Positions 1 through 5,433 of a stretch of DNA of 5,433 bases are shown piece by piece. A program made the position numbers and the translations under genes. The notes beneath the pieces were generated by a model. That model was not told the DNA's origin. It searched no databases and was given only the letters and a program-made list of their open reading frames with translations. The DNA comes from Pseudomonadota bacterium (lineage in GTDB: Bacteria; Pseudomonadota; Alphaproteobacteria; Sphingomonadales; Sphingomonadaceae). The stretch covers positions 1 to 5,433 of the forward strand of contig JAEZQR010000350.1 of NCBI GenBank assembly GCA_023413015.1. The letters are read 5' to 3'. Within the stretch, counting starts at the first letter, position 1. The number at the start of each line of letters is the position of its first letter.

Positions 1-32
1 AGCAGGGCTACGGCAGCGAATTTATGCATCAT
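1..32 (-). CDS. Partial minus-strand gene, N-terminus only (possible exported protein)
   Basis: Only the first ten complete codons are inside the window; the gene runs off the left edge. The minus strand reads MMHKFAAVAL, with two consecutive ATG codons (32-30 and 29-27), a lysine, then a run of small hydrophobic residues. This is the n-region and start of the h-region expected of a Sec signal peptide. A strong Shine-Dalgarno sequence GGAGG lies at 45-41 on the minus strand, 8 nt before the first ATG, which supports that start. A plausible promoter lies just upstream (63-91), so it may be transcribed independently of the GlsB-like genes behind it. Export is an inference from ten residues. The family and function cannot be told. 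Confidence 0.6.
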   Translation of the reverse strand, partial: MMHKFAAVAL

Positions 33-62
33 GCGAAGGGCCTCCAATGAAACCGTTACGGC

Positions 63-91
63 ATCGTATCCCAGATGACGGCTTTCGTCAG
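63..91 (-). promoter_or_regulatory. Candidate sigma-70-type promoter for the leftmost minus-strand gene
   Basis: On the minus strand a -35-like CTGACG (91-86) and a -10-like TACGAT (68-63) are separated by exactly 17 bp. Each matches the consensus at four of six positions. Transcription would start near position 56 and give a leader of roughly 24 nt that includes the GGAGG ribosome binding site. A small inverted repeat TGACG/CGTCA (76-80 and 86-90) overlaps the -35 and spacer and could be a weak operator or simply chance. This is a pattern match only. Confidence 0.4.
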
Positions 92-101
92 GCTGAACGG
101 G

Positions 102-359
102 TCAGCTGCGGATGCGGCTGTTCAGGACTAGGCGGTAGAGGAGGATGAGTGCGACCGCGCCGAGCGCCGCGCTGACGAAGCTTGCGGCACCGAGCGGCTC
201 ATAGAGGCGGAGCGCGCGCCCAAGGACGCCGGCAAGCATCGCGCCGGCGATGCCGAGTAGGATGAACAGGGTCGGGCCGCTGGTAGGTGAGGGGGGTATC
301 AGAAAGCGGACGACCGCGCCTACGACAAGGCCGATCGCCATCCAGACAAGAAGCGCCAC
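102..359 (-). CDS. GlsB/YeaQ/YmgE family small membrane protein (diverged paralogue, GTG start)
   Basis: This 85-residue protein is almost entirely hydrophobic. It has three likely membrane helices (about residues 3-21, 30-50 and 58-79) and a basic C-terminal tail (NSRIRS). Length, three-helix layout, the opening 'WxxIGLxxG' pattern and the short proline-containing turn after helix 1 (residues 22-29) fit the transglycosylase-associated (GlsB/YeaQ/YmgE) family, which is linked to stress responses but has no proven biochemical activity. Helix 2 keeps the glycine-rich 'LGIAGAMLAG' segment. It differs from its neighbour at 423-686: the conserved K-F-I-M-P-G after helix 1 is R-F-L-I-P-P here, and the loop before helix 3 carries charged and bulky residues. 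The start is GTG (359-357), preceded by a G-rich stretch as weak ribosome binding site; starting there aligns the N-terminus with the family, whereas the ATG at codon 7 would cut helix 1. It probably follows 423-686 in one transcript. Confidence 0.8.
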   Translation of the reverse strand: MALLVWMAIGLVVGAVVRFLIPPSPTSGPTLFILLGIAGAMLAGVLGRALRLYEPLGAASFVSAALGAVALILLYRLVLNSRIRS

Positions 360-380
360 GCTACCCCCCGCAGTGCCGAC

Positions 381-405
381 GCCGGAGCCCGCCGTGGGCT
401 CCGGC
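381..405 (-). terminator. Perfect GC-rich hairpin between the two GlsB-family genes
   Basis: GCCGGAGCCC (381-390) is followed after a 5-nt loop by its exact reverse complement GGGCTCCGGC (396-405), giving a 10-bp stem of nearly all G-C pairs. It lies 18 nt past the stop codon of the 423-686 gene and 22 nt before the GTG start of the next. No T-run follows on either strand, so it is not a classic intrinsic terminator. It could be a partial terminator, a 3'-end stabiliser that makes the first gene more abundant than the second, or a dispersed repeat. Which of these applies is not shown by the sequence. Confidence 0.45.
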
Positions 406-422
406 TATCGACGATTCAAGAC

Positions 423-686
423 CTAGACCGTCGTGCGACGGCTGGTGACCATGCGGTAGATCCACAGCAGGAGGATCGCGCCGATGGTCGCGAGGACAAG
501 ATTCCAGATGTTGCCGCCGGTGCCAAGACCAAGCGCGGAGGCGATGAAGCCGCCGACGATGGCGCCGACGATACCAAGAATAATCGTCACGATGATGCCA
601 CCCGGGTCGCGGCCCGGCATGATGAACTTCGCGAGTGCGCCGGCGATCAGGCCGATCACGATCCAACCAAGGATGCCATAGTCCAT
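423..686 (-). CDS. GlsB/YeaQ/YmgE family stress-associated membrane protein
   Basis: This 87-residue protein is a textbook member of the transglycosylase-associated (GlsB/YeaQ/YmgE) family of small inner-membrane proteins. It opens with 'GILGWIVIGLIAGALAKFIMPG' features: a first helix (about 4-22) ending in A-K-F-I-M-P-G at residues 19-25, then a D-P-G-G turn. Helix 2 (about 30-52) has a glycine-zipper pattern (GIVGAIVGG, 38-46), and helix 3 (about 60-78) ends in W-I-Y-R before a basic tail. Length is normal for the family. The ATG (686-684) has a good ribosome binding site GGGAG (698-694), 7 nt upstream. Members are commonly induced under acid, osmotic or general stress; the molecular role is not known despite the family name. 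It is the first gene of a likely minus-strand unit and is transcribed away from the RND operon. Confidence 0.92.
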   Translation of the reverse strand: MDYGILGWIVIGLIAGALAKFIMPGRDPGGIIVTIILGIVGAIVGGFIASALGLGTGGNIWNLVLATIGAILLLWIYRMVTSRRTTV

Positions 687-848
687 GTTTTCACTCCCTT
701 TCTTGGGGCCAGTCGGTCCCGAGACCTAGTCGTGCAAGCGCACGTCGGGAGGGCTGAACGCGAATCCAGCCGTCCGCCGTTCGCTTGTGTTGCCAACGAG
801 CAGGGCGGGATTTGGTTGCTCGCTTCGGCGCAGGAACGTTTCTAGGGT

Positions 849-899
849 GCAACGGCAGCATGGAAATATTAACCAGCGTCGCCATATTTCGGCCGTTGC
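849..899. repeat. Interrupted two-part inverted repeat (possible hairpin or operator)
   Basis: Outer arms GCAACGGC (849-856) and GCCGTTGC (892-899) are exact reverse complements. Nested inside them, GAAATAT (863-869) and ATATTTC (884-890) are also exact reverse complements. The two stems are joined by 6 nt on the left and 1 nt on the right, with a 14-nt apical loop (870-883). Fifteen paired bases in one nested arrangement is more than casual. It lies upstream of the probable promoter of the RND operon, so for that operon it would act as DNA; it could also fall in the leader RNA of the divergent GlsB-like gene. Its function is unknown. Confidence 0.55.
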
Positions 900-930
900 G
901 GCTGTGTTATGGGCCCCGCGCGATTGCGCC

Positions 931-962
931 TTGCGGCTACTGATGTATGTGTGTAATACACT
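931..962 (+). promoter_or_regulatory. Candidate promoter with overlapping palindromic operator for the RND operon
   Basis: A -35-like TTGCGG (931-936) is followed by a -10-like TGTAAT (952-957), with a short 15-bp spacer; TACACT (957-962) is an alternative -10. Overlapping the -10 is an 11-bp palindrome GTGTAATACAC (951-961). A second inverted repeat, TGTAT-N7-ATACA (944-960), is interleaved with it. RND efflux operons are often repressed by TetR-family proteins that bind such palindromes over the promoter, so a repressor site is a reasonable inference. No regulator gene is in the window. The hexamers are only partial matches and the start point is not determined. Confidence 0.4.
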
Positions 963-993
963 GGATGCCGTACTGATCGGGGATTCGAAAGAA

Positions 994-2172
994 ATGAATA
1001 TGCACGCACCCATTCGCGCCGAGGGCGCCAACCGGTCAGTCGGAGCTATCAGGGATTTGTTCGCGCGCAATCCCCGGGCGGTGATCATCGCCGGGGTGCT
1101 GATCGTCGCGGCAATCGTCGCGATGACCTTCTTCATGGGGGGCGACAAGCCGGCGGCGCCTGCGGGCGATACGTCACAGGCGGCGCCGCACGTCTCGGTC
1201 ATCGTGCCCGGCCGCGTGGCCGTCGCCGACGAGGTGCGTGTCACCGGTTCGATCGCGGCGCGACGCGAGATGCCGGTCGGCGTCCAGGGCGAGGGCGGCA
1301 TGGTGACGGCGGTTCTGGTCGATGCGGGCGACTATGTCCGCGCCGGCCAGGTGCTCGCGCGCGTCGATCGCTCCGTGCAGGCACAGCAGGTCAATCAGCT
1401 AAGCGCGTCGGTGCAGCAGGCGCGGGCCGATCTGGCGCTCGCCGAGAATGAATTGAAGCGCGCGCAGCAGCTCGTGGCCGGCGGCTTCGTGTCGAAGGCG
1501 ACGATCGATCAGCGCACGGCGGCTCGCGATGCCGCTGCGGCGCGACTGAAGGTTGCACAGGCGCAGCTCAACGAATCGCGTGCCCGTCTCGCGCGTCTCG
1601 ATATCCGCTCGCCGGACGACGGCCTGATCCTCGCGCGCAGCGTCGAGCCCGGCCAGATCGTCGGCGCAGGCGGTCAGCCGCTGTTCCGGATCGCGCAGAA
1701 TGGCGCGATGGAGATGAAGGCGGCTGTCGCCGAGCAGGATATGCCGAAGCTCAAGGCCGGCATGCCAGCGAAGGTGCAGCTGGTCGGCAGCCAGCGTCAG
1801 TTCGTGGGCGAGATCTGGTTGCTGGAACCGACGATCGATCCGCAGACCCGCCAAGGCCTGGCTCGCATCGCCTTGCGCCGCGATCCGTTGCTGCGGCCGG
1901 GCGCGTTCGCCAACGCCGGCATCGAGGCTGGCACCGCCCAGCGCCCGGTGCTGCCGCAGTCGGCGATCCAGGCGGATACTCGCGGCAGCTACGTCTATGT
2001 CGTCGGTGCCGACGACAAGGTGGTGCGGCGTGACGTGAAGACCGCCGAGGTGAGCGAGGCCGGCATCGCGATCACGTCGGGGCTGAATGGCACCGAAAGG
2101 GTCGTGCTTTCGGCGGGCGCCTTCCTGAACGAGGGCGAGAAGATCGATCCGGTGCTGCAGCGCGGCCGCTGA
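994..2172 (+). CDS. RND efflux pump periplasmic adaptor subunit (HlyD/MFP family)
   Basis: This 392-residue protein is the membrane fusion (adaptor) subunit that links an RND permease to an outer-membrane channel. A short cytoplasmic tail (1-28) precedes one hydrophobic anchor helix (about 29-48). No lipobox cysteine is present, so it is tethered by the helix rather than by lipid. The first half of the barrel-sandwich (lipoyl-like) domain is at about 92-125, with the V-D-A-G-D-Y-V-R-A-G-Q-V-L pattern. An alpha-hairpin coiled coil, rich in A, Q, R and L, spans about 126-202. The second lipoyl half is at about 203-234 (IRSPDDGLI, then EPGQIV). The beta-barrel is at about 235-310 with the usual T-I-D-P-Q-T-R and L-R-P-G-A motifs, and the membrane-proximal domain follows to the end. 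I chose ATG 994, which has GGGGA (979-983) 10 nt upstream; ATG 1000 is possible. The frame stays open back to 787, but those codons look noncoding. It is the first gene of the operon. Confidence 0.92.
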   Translation: MNMHAPIRAEGANRSVGAIRDLFARNPRAVIIAGVLIVAAIVAMTFFMGGDKPAAPAGDTSQAAPHVSVIVPGRVAVADEVRVTGSIAARREMPVGVQGEGGMVTAVLVDAGDYVRAGQVLARVDRSVQAQQVNQLSASVQQARADLALAENELKRAQQLVAGGFVSKATIDQRTAARDAAAARLKVAQAQLNESRARLARLDIRSPDDGLILARSVEPGQIVGAGGQPLFRIAQNGAMEMKAAVAEQDMPKLKAGMPAKVQLVGSQRQFVGEIWLLEPTIDPQTRQGLARIALRRDPLLRPGAFANAGIEAGTAQRPVLPQSAIQADTRGSYVYVVGADDKVVRRDVKTAEVSEAGIAITSGLNGTERVVLSAGAFLNEGEKIDPVLQRGR

Positions 2173-2193
2173 GCCGGCGTCGGCACCGAATCG

Positions 2194-2207
2194 GGAAAGG
2201 AATTTCC
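2194..2207 (+). promoter_or_regulatory. Ribosome binding site of the RND permease within a small potential hairpin
   Basis: The Shine-Dalgarno AAAGGA (2196-2201) stands 6 nt before the permease ATG and fixes that start. GGAAA (2194-2198) and TTTCC (2203-2207) are reverse complements around a GGAA loop (2199-2202), which fits the stable GNRA tetraloop pattern. The stem ends exactly one base before the ATG. If it forms in RNA it would partly occlude the site; five pairs, three of them A-U, make it weak, so ribosomes arriving from the adaptor gene could easily open it. Confidence 0.5.
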
Positions 2208-5200
2208 ATGCGTAACATCTCGGCCTGGTCGATCCGTAACCCGGTCCCGCCTATCGTATTGTTCGTCGCACTAACGCTGGCGGGGTTGGTCAGCTTCATG
2301 CGGATGGACATCAATCAGAACCCGGACGTCAGCTTCCCCTTCGTCTCGGTGGATGTCTCCCAGCCGGGTGCGGCGCCGACCGAGCTCGAAACGCAGGTCA
2401 CGCAGCGTGTCGAGGCCGCGGTGCGCGGCGTCAGCGGCGTCGACGAGATCACCTCCTACGTTCAGGAGGGCAGCAGCCACACGAACGTCCAGTTCGACAT
2501 CGGCACGCCGGTCGACCGGGCGCTCAACGACGTGCGCAATGCGGTGGCGCAGATTCGCGGCGACCTGCCCGAGGGCATCCTCGAGCCGCAGGTCGCGCGC
2601 ATCGACATCGACGGCGGTCCGATCGCCTACATCTCCGTCGAATCGACCGACATGACGCTCGAGGAGCTGAGCTGGTTCGTCGACAACACGGTCGCCAAGC
2701 GGCTGCTCTCGGTTTCCGGCATGGCGCAGGTGCGCCGCGCCGGCGGCGTCAACCGCGAGATCCGGATCGTGCTCGATCCGGCGAAGATGCAGGCGCAGGG
2801 CATCACCGCGGCTCAGGTCAATCAACAGCTGCGGCAGGTGAACGTGAACGCCACTGGCGGTCGCGCCGAGGTGGCGGGCTCCGAGCAGGCGGTGCGCGTG
2901 CTCGGCAACTCGCAGAACGCCTTCACGCTCGGCGAGACGCAGATCGCGGTCGGCAACGGCCGTACGGTCAAGCTGGCCGATATCGCCAGCGTCACCGACA
3001 GCTATGCCGAGCAGCGTTCGCTCGCGAAGATGAACGGCCGTCAGGTGCTGAGCTTCGCCTTGGCTAAGGCCAAGGGCGCGTCGGACGTGACCGTCTACGA
3101 CGAGGCGCACAAGGTTATCGATCAGCTCGAGAAGGAGAACCCCAAGGTTCACTTCACCGAGCTCTATACCTCGGTCGAGTACACCAAGGACCAATATCGC
3201 TCCGCGCTCGAGGCGATGCTCGAGGGGGCGGTGCTCGCCGTGCTCGTGGTGTGGCTGTTCCTGCGCGACAGCCGGGCGACGATCATCTCGGCGATCGCGA
3301 TCCCGCTTTCGGCGATCCCGGCCTTCTGGTTCATGGACATGATGGGGTTCACGCTGAACACCATCAGCCTTCTGGCCTTGAGCCTGGTGGCCGGCGTGCT
3401 CGTCGACGACGCCATCGTCGAGATCGAAAACATCGTCCGGCACATGCGCATGGGCAAGTCGGCCTATCAGGCGTCGATCGACGCCGCCGACGAGATCGGT
3501 CTGGCGGTCGTCGCCACCACCTTCTCGATCGTGGCGGTGTTTCTGCCGGTCGGCCTGATGCCGGGCGTGTCGGGCCAGTTCTTCAAGCAGTTCGGCCTCA
3601 CCGTCGTCGTGGCGGTGCTGATGAGCCTCGCGGTCGCCCGCCTCATCACGCCGATGATCGCGGCCTATTTCCTGAAGGCGCATGGCCAAGCCAGCCACGG
3701 CGAAGGCCGCGGCATGGACCTCTACATGCGCGTGCTGCGCTGGTCGCTCAACCGCGAGGCCGCCGACCGGATGCGCGCCGGCACGGGGATCAAGCGCTGG
3801 TTCGGATGGACCCGTGACCACCGTTACTGGATGATGGGCCTTGGTGCGCTGTCATTCGCGCTGACGGTCGTCGCCTACGGGACGTTGCCGAGCGCCTTCC
3901 AGCCGACCACCGATCAGGACTACAGCCAACTCAGCATCACGCTGACGCCCGGCTCGACGCTTGAGCAGACCGAGGCGGTCGTCGATCAGGCGGTACGCAA
4001 GCTGCGCGCTCAGCAGGAGGTCGCCGAGGCCTTTGCCGACGTGAACGTCGCCGAAGCCACGATCTACATCCACCTGCGCAAGGATCGGAACCGCACGAGC
4101 GTCGAGTTCGAGCGCGCGTTGCAGCCGGAAATGGCGAAGATCCCGGACGCGCGGATCAACTTCGCCTCGCAGCAGGGCGGCGGACCGAGCAATCGCGACA
4201 TCACGCTGATGTTCGCCGGTGACGACCCGCAGGTGCTCTATGCGACCGCGCTGAAGCTCGTGGACGAGATGAAGACGGTCCCCGAGCTGCGGGCACCGCG
4301 CATCGAGGGTGACATGCGCCGGCCCGAGATCACGGTCAAACCGCGCTTCGACCTCGCGGCCGACCTCGGCGTGACTACGGCGGCGCTCAGCCAGACGATC
4401 CGCATCGCCACGATCGGTGACATCGATCAGAACGTCGCGAAATTCTCGCTCTCCGACCGTCAGATCCCGATCCGCGTGGTGATCGACAAGACCGCGCGCC
4501 AGGATCTCGGCACGATTGAGAACCTGCCGGTGCCCACCGTCAGCGGTGGCTCGGTGCCGCTGAAGGTCGTGGCCGATATCGGCTTCGGCTCGGGCCCGAC
4601 CATCATCCGCCGCTTCAACCAGAAGCGTCGCATCGTGCTCAGCGCCGACCTCGCTCCGGGCAAGGTGACCAGCGACGCAATGAAGAAGATCAACGAGCTG
4701 CCGGCGATGAAGAATCTGCCGACGGGCGTCGAGAAGGTGTCGTTCGGGCAGCAGAAGATGCAGACCGAGATGATGACCAACTTCGCCATCGCGGTCGTGT
4801 CGGGCGTGCTCCTCGTCTTCGCGGTGCTGGTGCTGCTCTACCGCCGGATACTGCCGCCGTTCGTCAACATGGGCTCGCTGCTGCTGGCCCCGCTCGGCGG
4901 CGCGGTGGCCCTGCACCTGACCGGCAACATCCTGTCGATGCCGGTGTTCATCGGTATCCTGATGCTGCTCGGCATCGTCGCGAAGAACTCGATCCTGCTG
5001 ATCGACTTCGCGCTTGAGGAGATGAACCACGGCGTCGAGAAGACGGCGGCGATCATCGATGCCGGCCACAAGCGGGCGCAGCCGATCGTGATGACGACCG
5101 TCGCCATGGTGGCGGGCATGATCCCGACGGCGCTCTCGCTCTCGGGTGACGCGGCCTGGCGTTCGCCGATGGCGATAACCGTGATCGGCGGCCTCATCCT

Positions 5201-5345
5201 CTCGACCCTGCTGACGCTGCTCATCGTCCCGGCCGGGTTCAGCCTTGCCGACGACATGGAGCGCTGGCTGGGGCCGAAGTTCGGCAAGTTGCTGACGCAC
5301 AAGCCCCATTCCGGTGCCGGGACGGCACCACAGCCGGCGGAATGA
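2208..5345 (+). CDS. RND efflux transporter permease, HAE (AcrB/MdtB-like) type
   Basis: This 1045-residue, full-length inner-membrane proton/substrate antiporter is the pump subunit of a tripartite efflux system. Layout: helix 1 at about 13-31, large periplasmic loop at about 32-338, helices 2-6 between about 340 and 490, helix 7 at about 538-560, second periplasmic loop to about 858, and helices 8-12 between about 859 and 1012. The proton-relay residues of AcrB are all present: the aspartate pair D400-D401 in helix 4 (LVDDAIVEIEN), K926 in helix 10 (GIVAKNSILL), and R956 and T963 around helix 11. The D-D pair and the following I-V-x-x-E-N pattern point to drug/hydrophobe export rather than metal (CusA/CzcA) export. 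The substrate cannot be read from sequence. It lies 35 bp after the adaptor gene with its own good ribosome binding site, so they are co-transcribed. No frameshift or lost key residue is seen. An outer-membrane partner is not encoded here. Confidence 0.96.
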   Translation: MRNISAWSIRNPVPPIVLFVALTLAGLVSFMRMDINQNPDVSFPFVSVDVSQPGAAPTELETQVTQRVEAAVRGVSGVDEITSYVQEGSSHTNVQFDIGTPVDRALNDVRNAVAQIRGDLPEGILEPQVARIDIDGGPIAYISVESTDMTLEELSWFVDNTVAKRLLSVSGMAQVRRAGGVNREIRIVLDPAKMQAQGITAAQVNQQLRQVNVNATGGRAEVAGSEQAVRVLGNSQNAFTLGETQIAVGNGRTVKLADIASVTDSYAEQRSLAKMNGRQVLSFALAKAKGASDVTVYDEAHKVIDQLEKENPKVHFTELYTSVEYTKDQYRSALEAMLEGAVLAVLVVWLFLRDSRATIISAIAIPLSAIPAFWFMDMMGFTLNTISLLALSLVAGVLVDDAIVEIENIVRHMRMGKSAYQASIDAADEIGLAVVATTFSIVAVFLPVGLMPGVSGQFFKQFGLTVVVAVLMSLAVARLITPMIAAYFLKAHGQASHGEGRGMDLYMRVLRWSLNREAADRMRAGTGIKRWFGWTRDHRYWMMGLGALSFALTVVAYGTLPSAFQPTTDQDYSQLSITLTPGSTLEQTEAVVDQAVRKLRAQQEVAEAFADVNVAEATIYIHLRKDRNRTSVEFERALQPEMAKIPDARINFASQQGGGPSNRDITLMFAGDDPQVLYATALKLVDEMKTVPELRAPRIEGDMRRPEITVKPRFDLAADLGVTTAALSQTIRIATIGDIDQNVAKFSLSDRQIPIRVVIDKTARQDLGTIENLPVPTVSGGSVPLKVVADIGFGSGPTIIRRFNQKRRIVLSADLAPGKVTSDAMKKINELPAMKNLPTGVEKVSFGQQKMQTEMMTNFAIAVVSGVLLVFAVLVLLYRRILPPFVNMGSLLLAPLGGAVALHLTGNILSMPVFIGILMLLGIVAKNSILLIDFALEEMNHGVEKTAAIIDAGHKRAQPIVMTTVAMVAGMIPTALSLSGDAAWRSPMAITVIGGLILSTLLTLLIVPAGFSLADDMERWLGPKFGKLLTHKPHSGAGTAPQPAE

Positions 5346-5348
5346 GTT

Positions 5349-5387
5349 GGACGCTAGGTGAGGCTTGATCAGCTAGACCTGGCGTCC
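5349..5387. terminator. Hairpin after the RND operon (possible terminator or start-site-masking structure)
   Basis: GGACGCTAGGT (5349-5359) pairs with ACCTGGCGTCC (5377-5387) as an 11-bp stem with a single G-U pair and a 17-nt loop that contains the palindrome TGATCA. It begins 4 nt after the permease stop codon. No T-run follows in either direction, so intrinsic termination would be weak. The left arm contains the GGA and the first two bases of the GTG (5358) that may start the next gene, so in RNA it could instead limit translation of that gene. Confidence 0.4.
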
Positions 5388-5433
5388 CATCCCGCCCGCG
5401 GCATGAAGCTCATCGCGACGAGCCTGCTCGTCG
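5358..5433 (+). CDS. Partial plus-strand gene, N-terminus only (possible DUF445 family membrane protein)
   Basis: A plus frame opens directly after an in-frame TAG (5355-5357) and runs off the right edge. From GTG 5358 it reads VRLDQLDLASHPARG, then MKLIATSLLV from the ATG at 5403. Codons from 5403 onward all end in G or C, as expected of coding DNA here. A charged stretch followed by M-K-L-I-A-T and a hydrophobic helix is how I recall DUF445 (YjiN-like) membrane proteins beginning, which favours the GTG start; a GGA at 5349-5351 is a weak ribosome binding site for it. No Shine-Dalgarno precedes ATG 5403. If ATG 5403 is the true start, the residues could equally be a signal peptide. The family call rests on about 25 residues and recollection. 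The gene lies only 12 bp after the permease stop, so it may be in the same transcript. Confidence 0.45.
   Translation, partial: MRLDQLDLASHPARGMKLIATSLLV

Larger units (their letters stand above)
687..993. other. Divergent intergenic regulatory region
   Basis: These 307 bp separate the minus-strand GlsB-like gene from the plus-strand adaptor gene. Open frames cross it on both strands (for example 885-691 minus, and a plus frame open from 787), but none has a ribosome binding site or a recognisable family, and the residues are rich in R, H and S as in chance frames of GC-rich DNA. It includes an A/T-rich patch (about 860-890) within an interrupted inverted repeat, a palindrome near 951-961, and a short hairpin CGTGC/GCACG (731-735 and 740-744). 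I saw no strong sigma-70 promoter for the minus-strand gene. A GGAAC (833-837) resembling the -35 of alphaproteobacterial EcfG promoters lacks the CGTT partner at the usual distance. Confidence 0.7.

Noticed and set aside
361..666. Minus-strand 101-residue frame overlapping the GlsB-like gene in another frame
   Set aside because: It is out of frame with a clear family member, and its R/H-rich translation looks like a frame shadow.
833..857. Possible EcfG general-stress promoter (GGAAC) in the divergent region
   Set aside because: GGAAC is on the plus strand, facing the RND operon, and no CGTT occurs 16-17 nt downstream, so the two-part motif is incomplete.
691..885. Minus-strand 64-residue frame upstream of the GlsB-like gene
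   Set aside because: No Shine-Dalgarno precedes its ATG, the sequence is R/P-rich with no recognised family, and it ends inside the ribosome binding region of the real gene.
2271..3821. Long minus-strand open frame (516 codons) opposite the permease
   Set aside because: It lies wholly antisense to the permease and its translation is rich in R, H, D and A with no family pattern, as expected from the complement of GC-rich coding DNA.
3852..5309. Long minus-strand open frame (485 codons) opposite the permease
   Set aside because: Same character: antisense shadow with H/R/D/E-rich low-complexity translation, no ribosome binding site or domain. The permease frame is unbroken and recognisable throughout.
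2208..5345. Heavy-metal (CzcA/CusA) type RND permease
   Set aside because: The helix 4 motif has the D-D pair and layout of drug/hydrophobe exporters, and the adaptor lacks His/Met-rich metal-binding stretches.
5373..5433. Possible minus-strand gene end (TAG at 5375-5373) entering from the right edge
   Set aside because: The frame reads plausibly (ends in GMGRQV), but its third-position G/C content is lower than that of the plus frame, which also has a sensible N-terminus. It cannot be excluded without more sequence.

Overview
The window is GC-rich with strong G/C preference at third codon positions. Together with the families present, this suggests an alphaproteobacterium, possibly a sphingomonad. 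That is an inference from composition and gene style; no rRNA or marker gene is present to test it.

Layout. The left part (1-686) is on the minus strand. It holds two small adjacent membrane-protein genes of the GlsB/YeaQ/YmgE (transglycosylase-associated) family, at 423-686 and 102-359, separated by a 63-bp spacer with a perfect 10-bp hairpin. Beyond them is the very start (1-32) of another minus-strand gene whose first residues look like a signal peptide; it has a good ribosome binding site and a plausible promoter of its own. Positions 687-993 form a 307-bp divergent regulatory region with no convincing gene. It contains an interrupted inverted repeat (849-899) and a palindromic site overlapping a possible promoter (931-962).

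The right part (994-5345) is a two-gene plus-strand operon for an RND efflux pump: a membrane-anchored periplasmic adaptor (994-2172) and, 35 bp later, a full-length inner-membrane RND permease (2208-5345) of the drug/hydrophobe (HAE) type with its proton-relay residues intact. No outer-membrane channel gene is in the window, so the pump presumably uses a TolC-like protein encoded elsewhere or further on. After the permease there is an 11-bp-stem hairpin and what looks like the beginning of another plus-strand gene (GTG at 5358 or ATG at 5403), with an N-terminus that resembles DUF445 membrane proteins.

How the genes work together. The adaptor and permease should form an inner-membrane/periplasmic complex that exports a small hydrophobic compound using the proton gradient. 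The divergent GlsB-like genes are commonly linked to envelope or general stress, so the shared upstream region may tie the two envelope functions together, but the sequence does not prove this. No mobile element, CRISPR array, RNA gene or clearly new system was found; the most interesting leads are the regulatory structures and the diverged GlsB-family pair.
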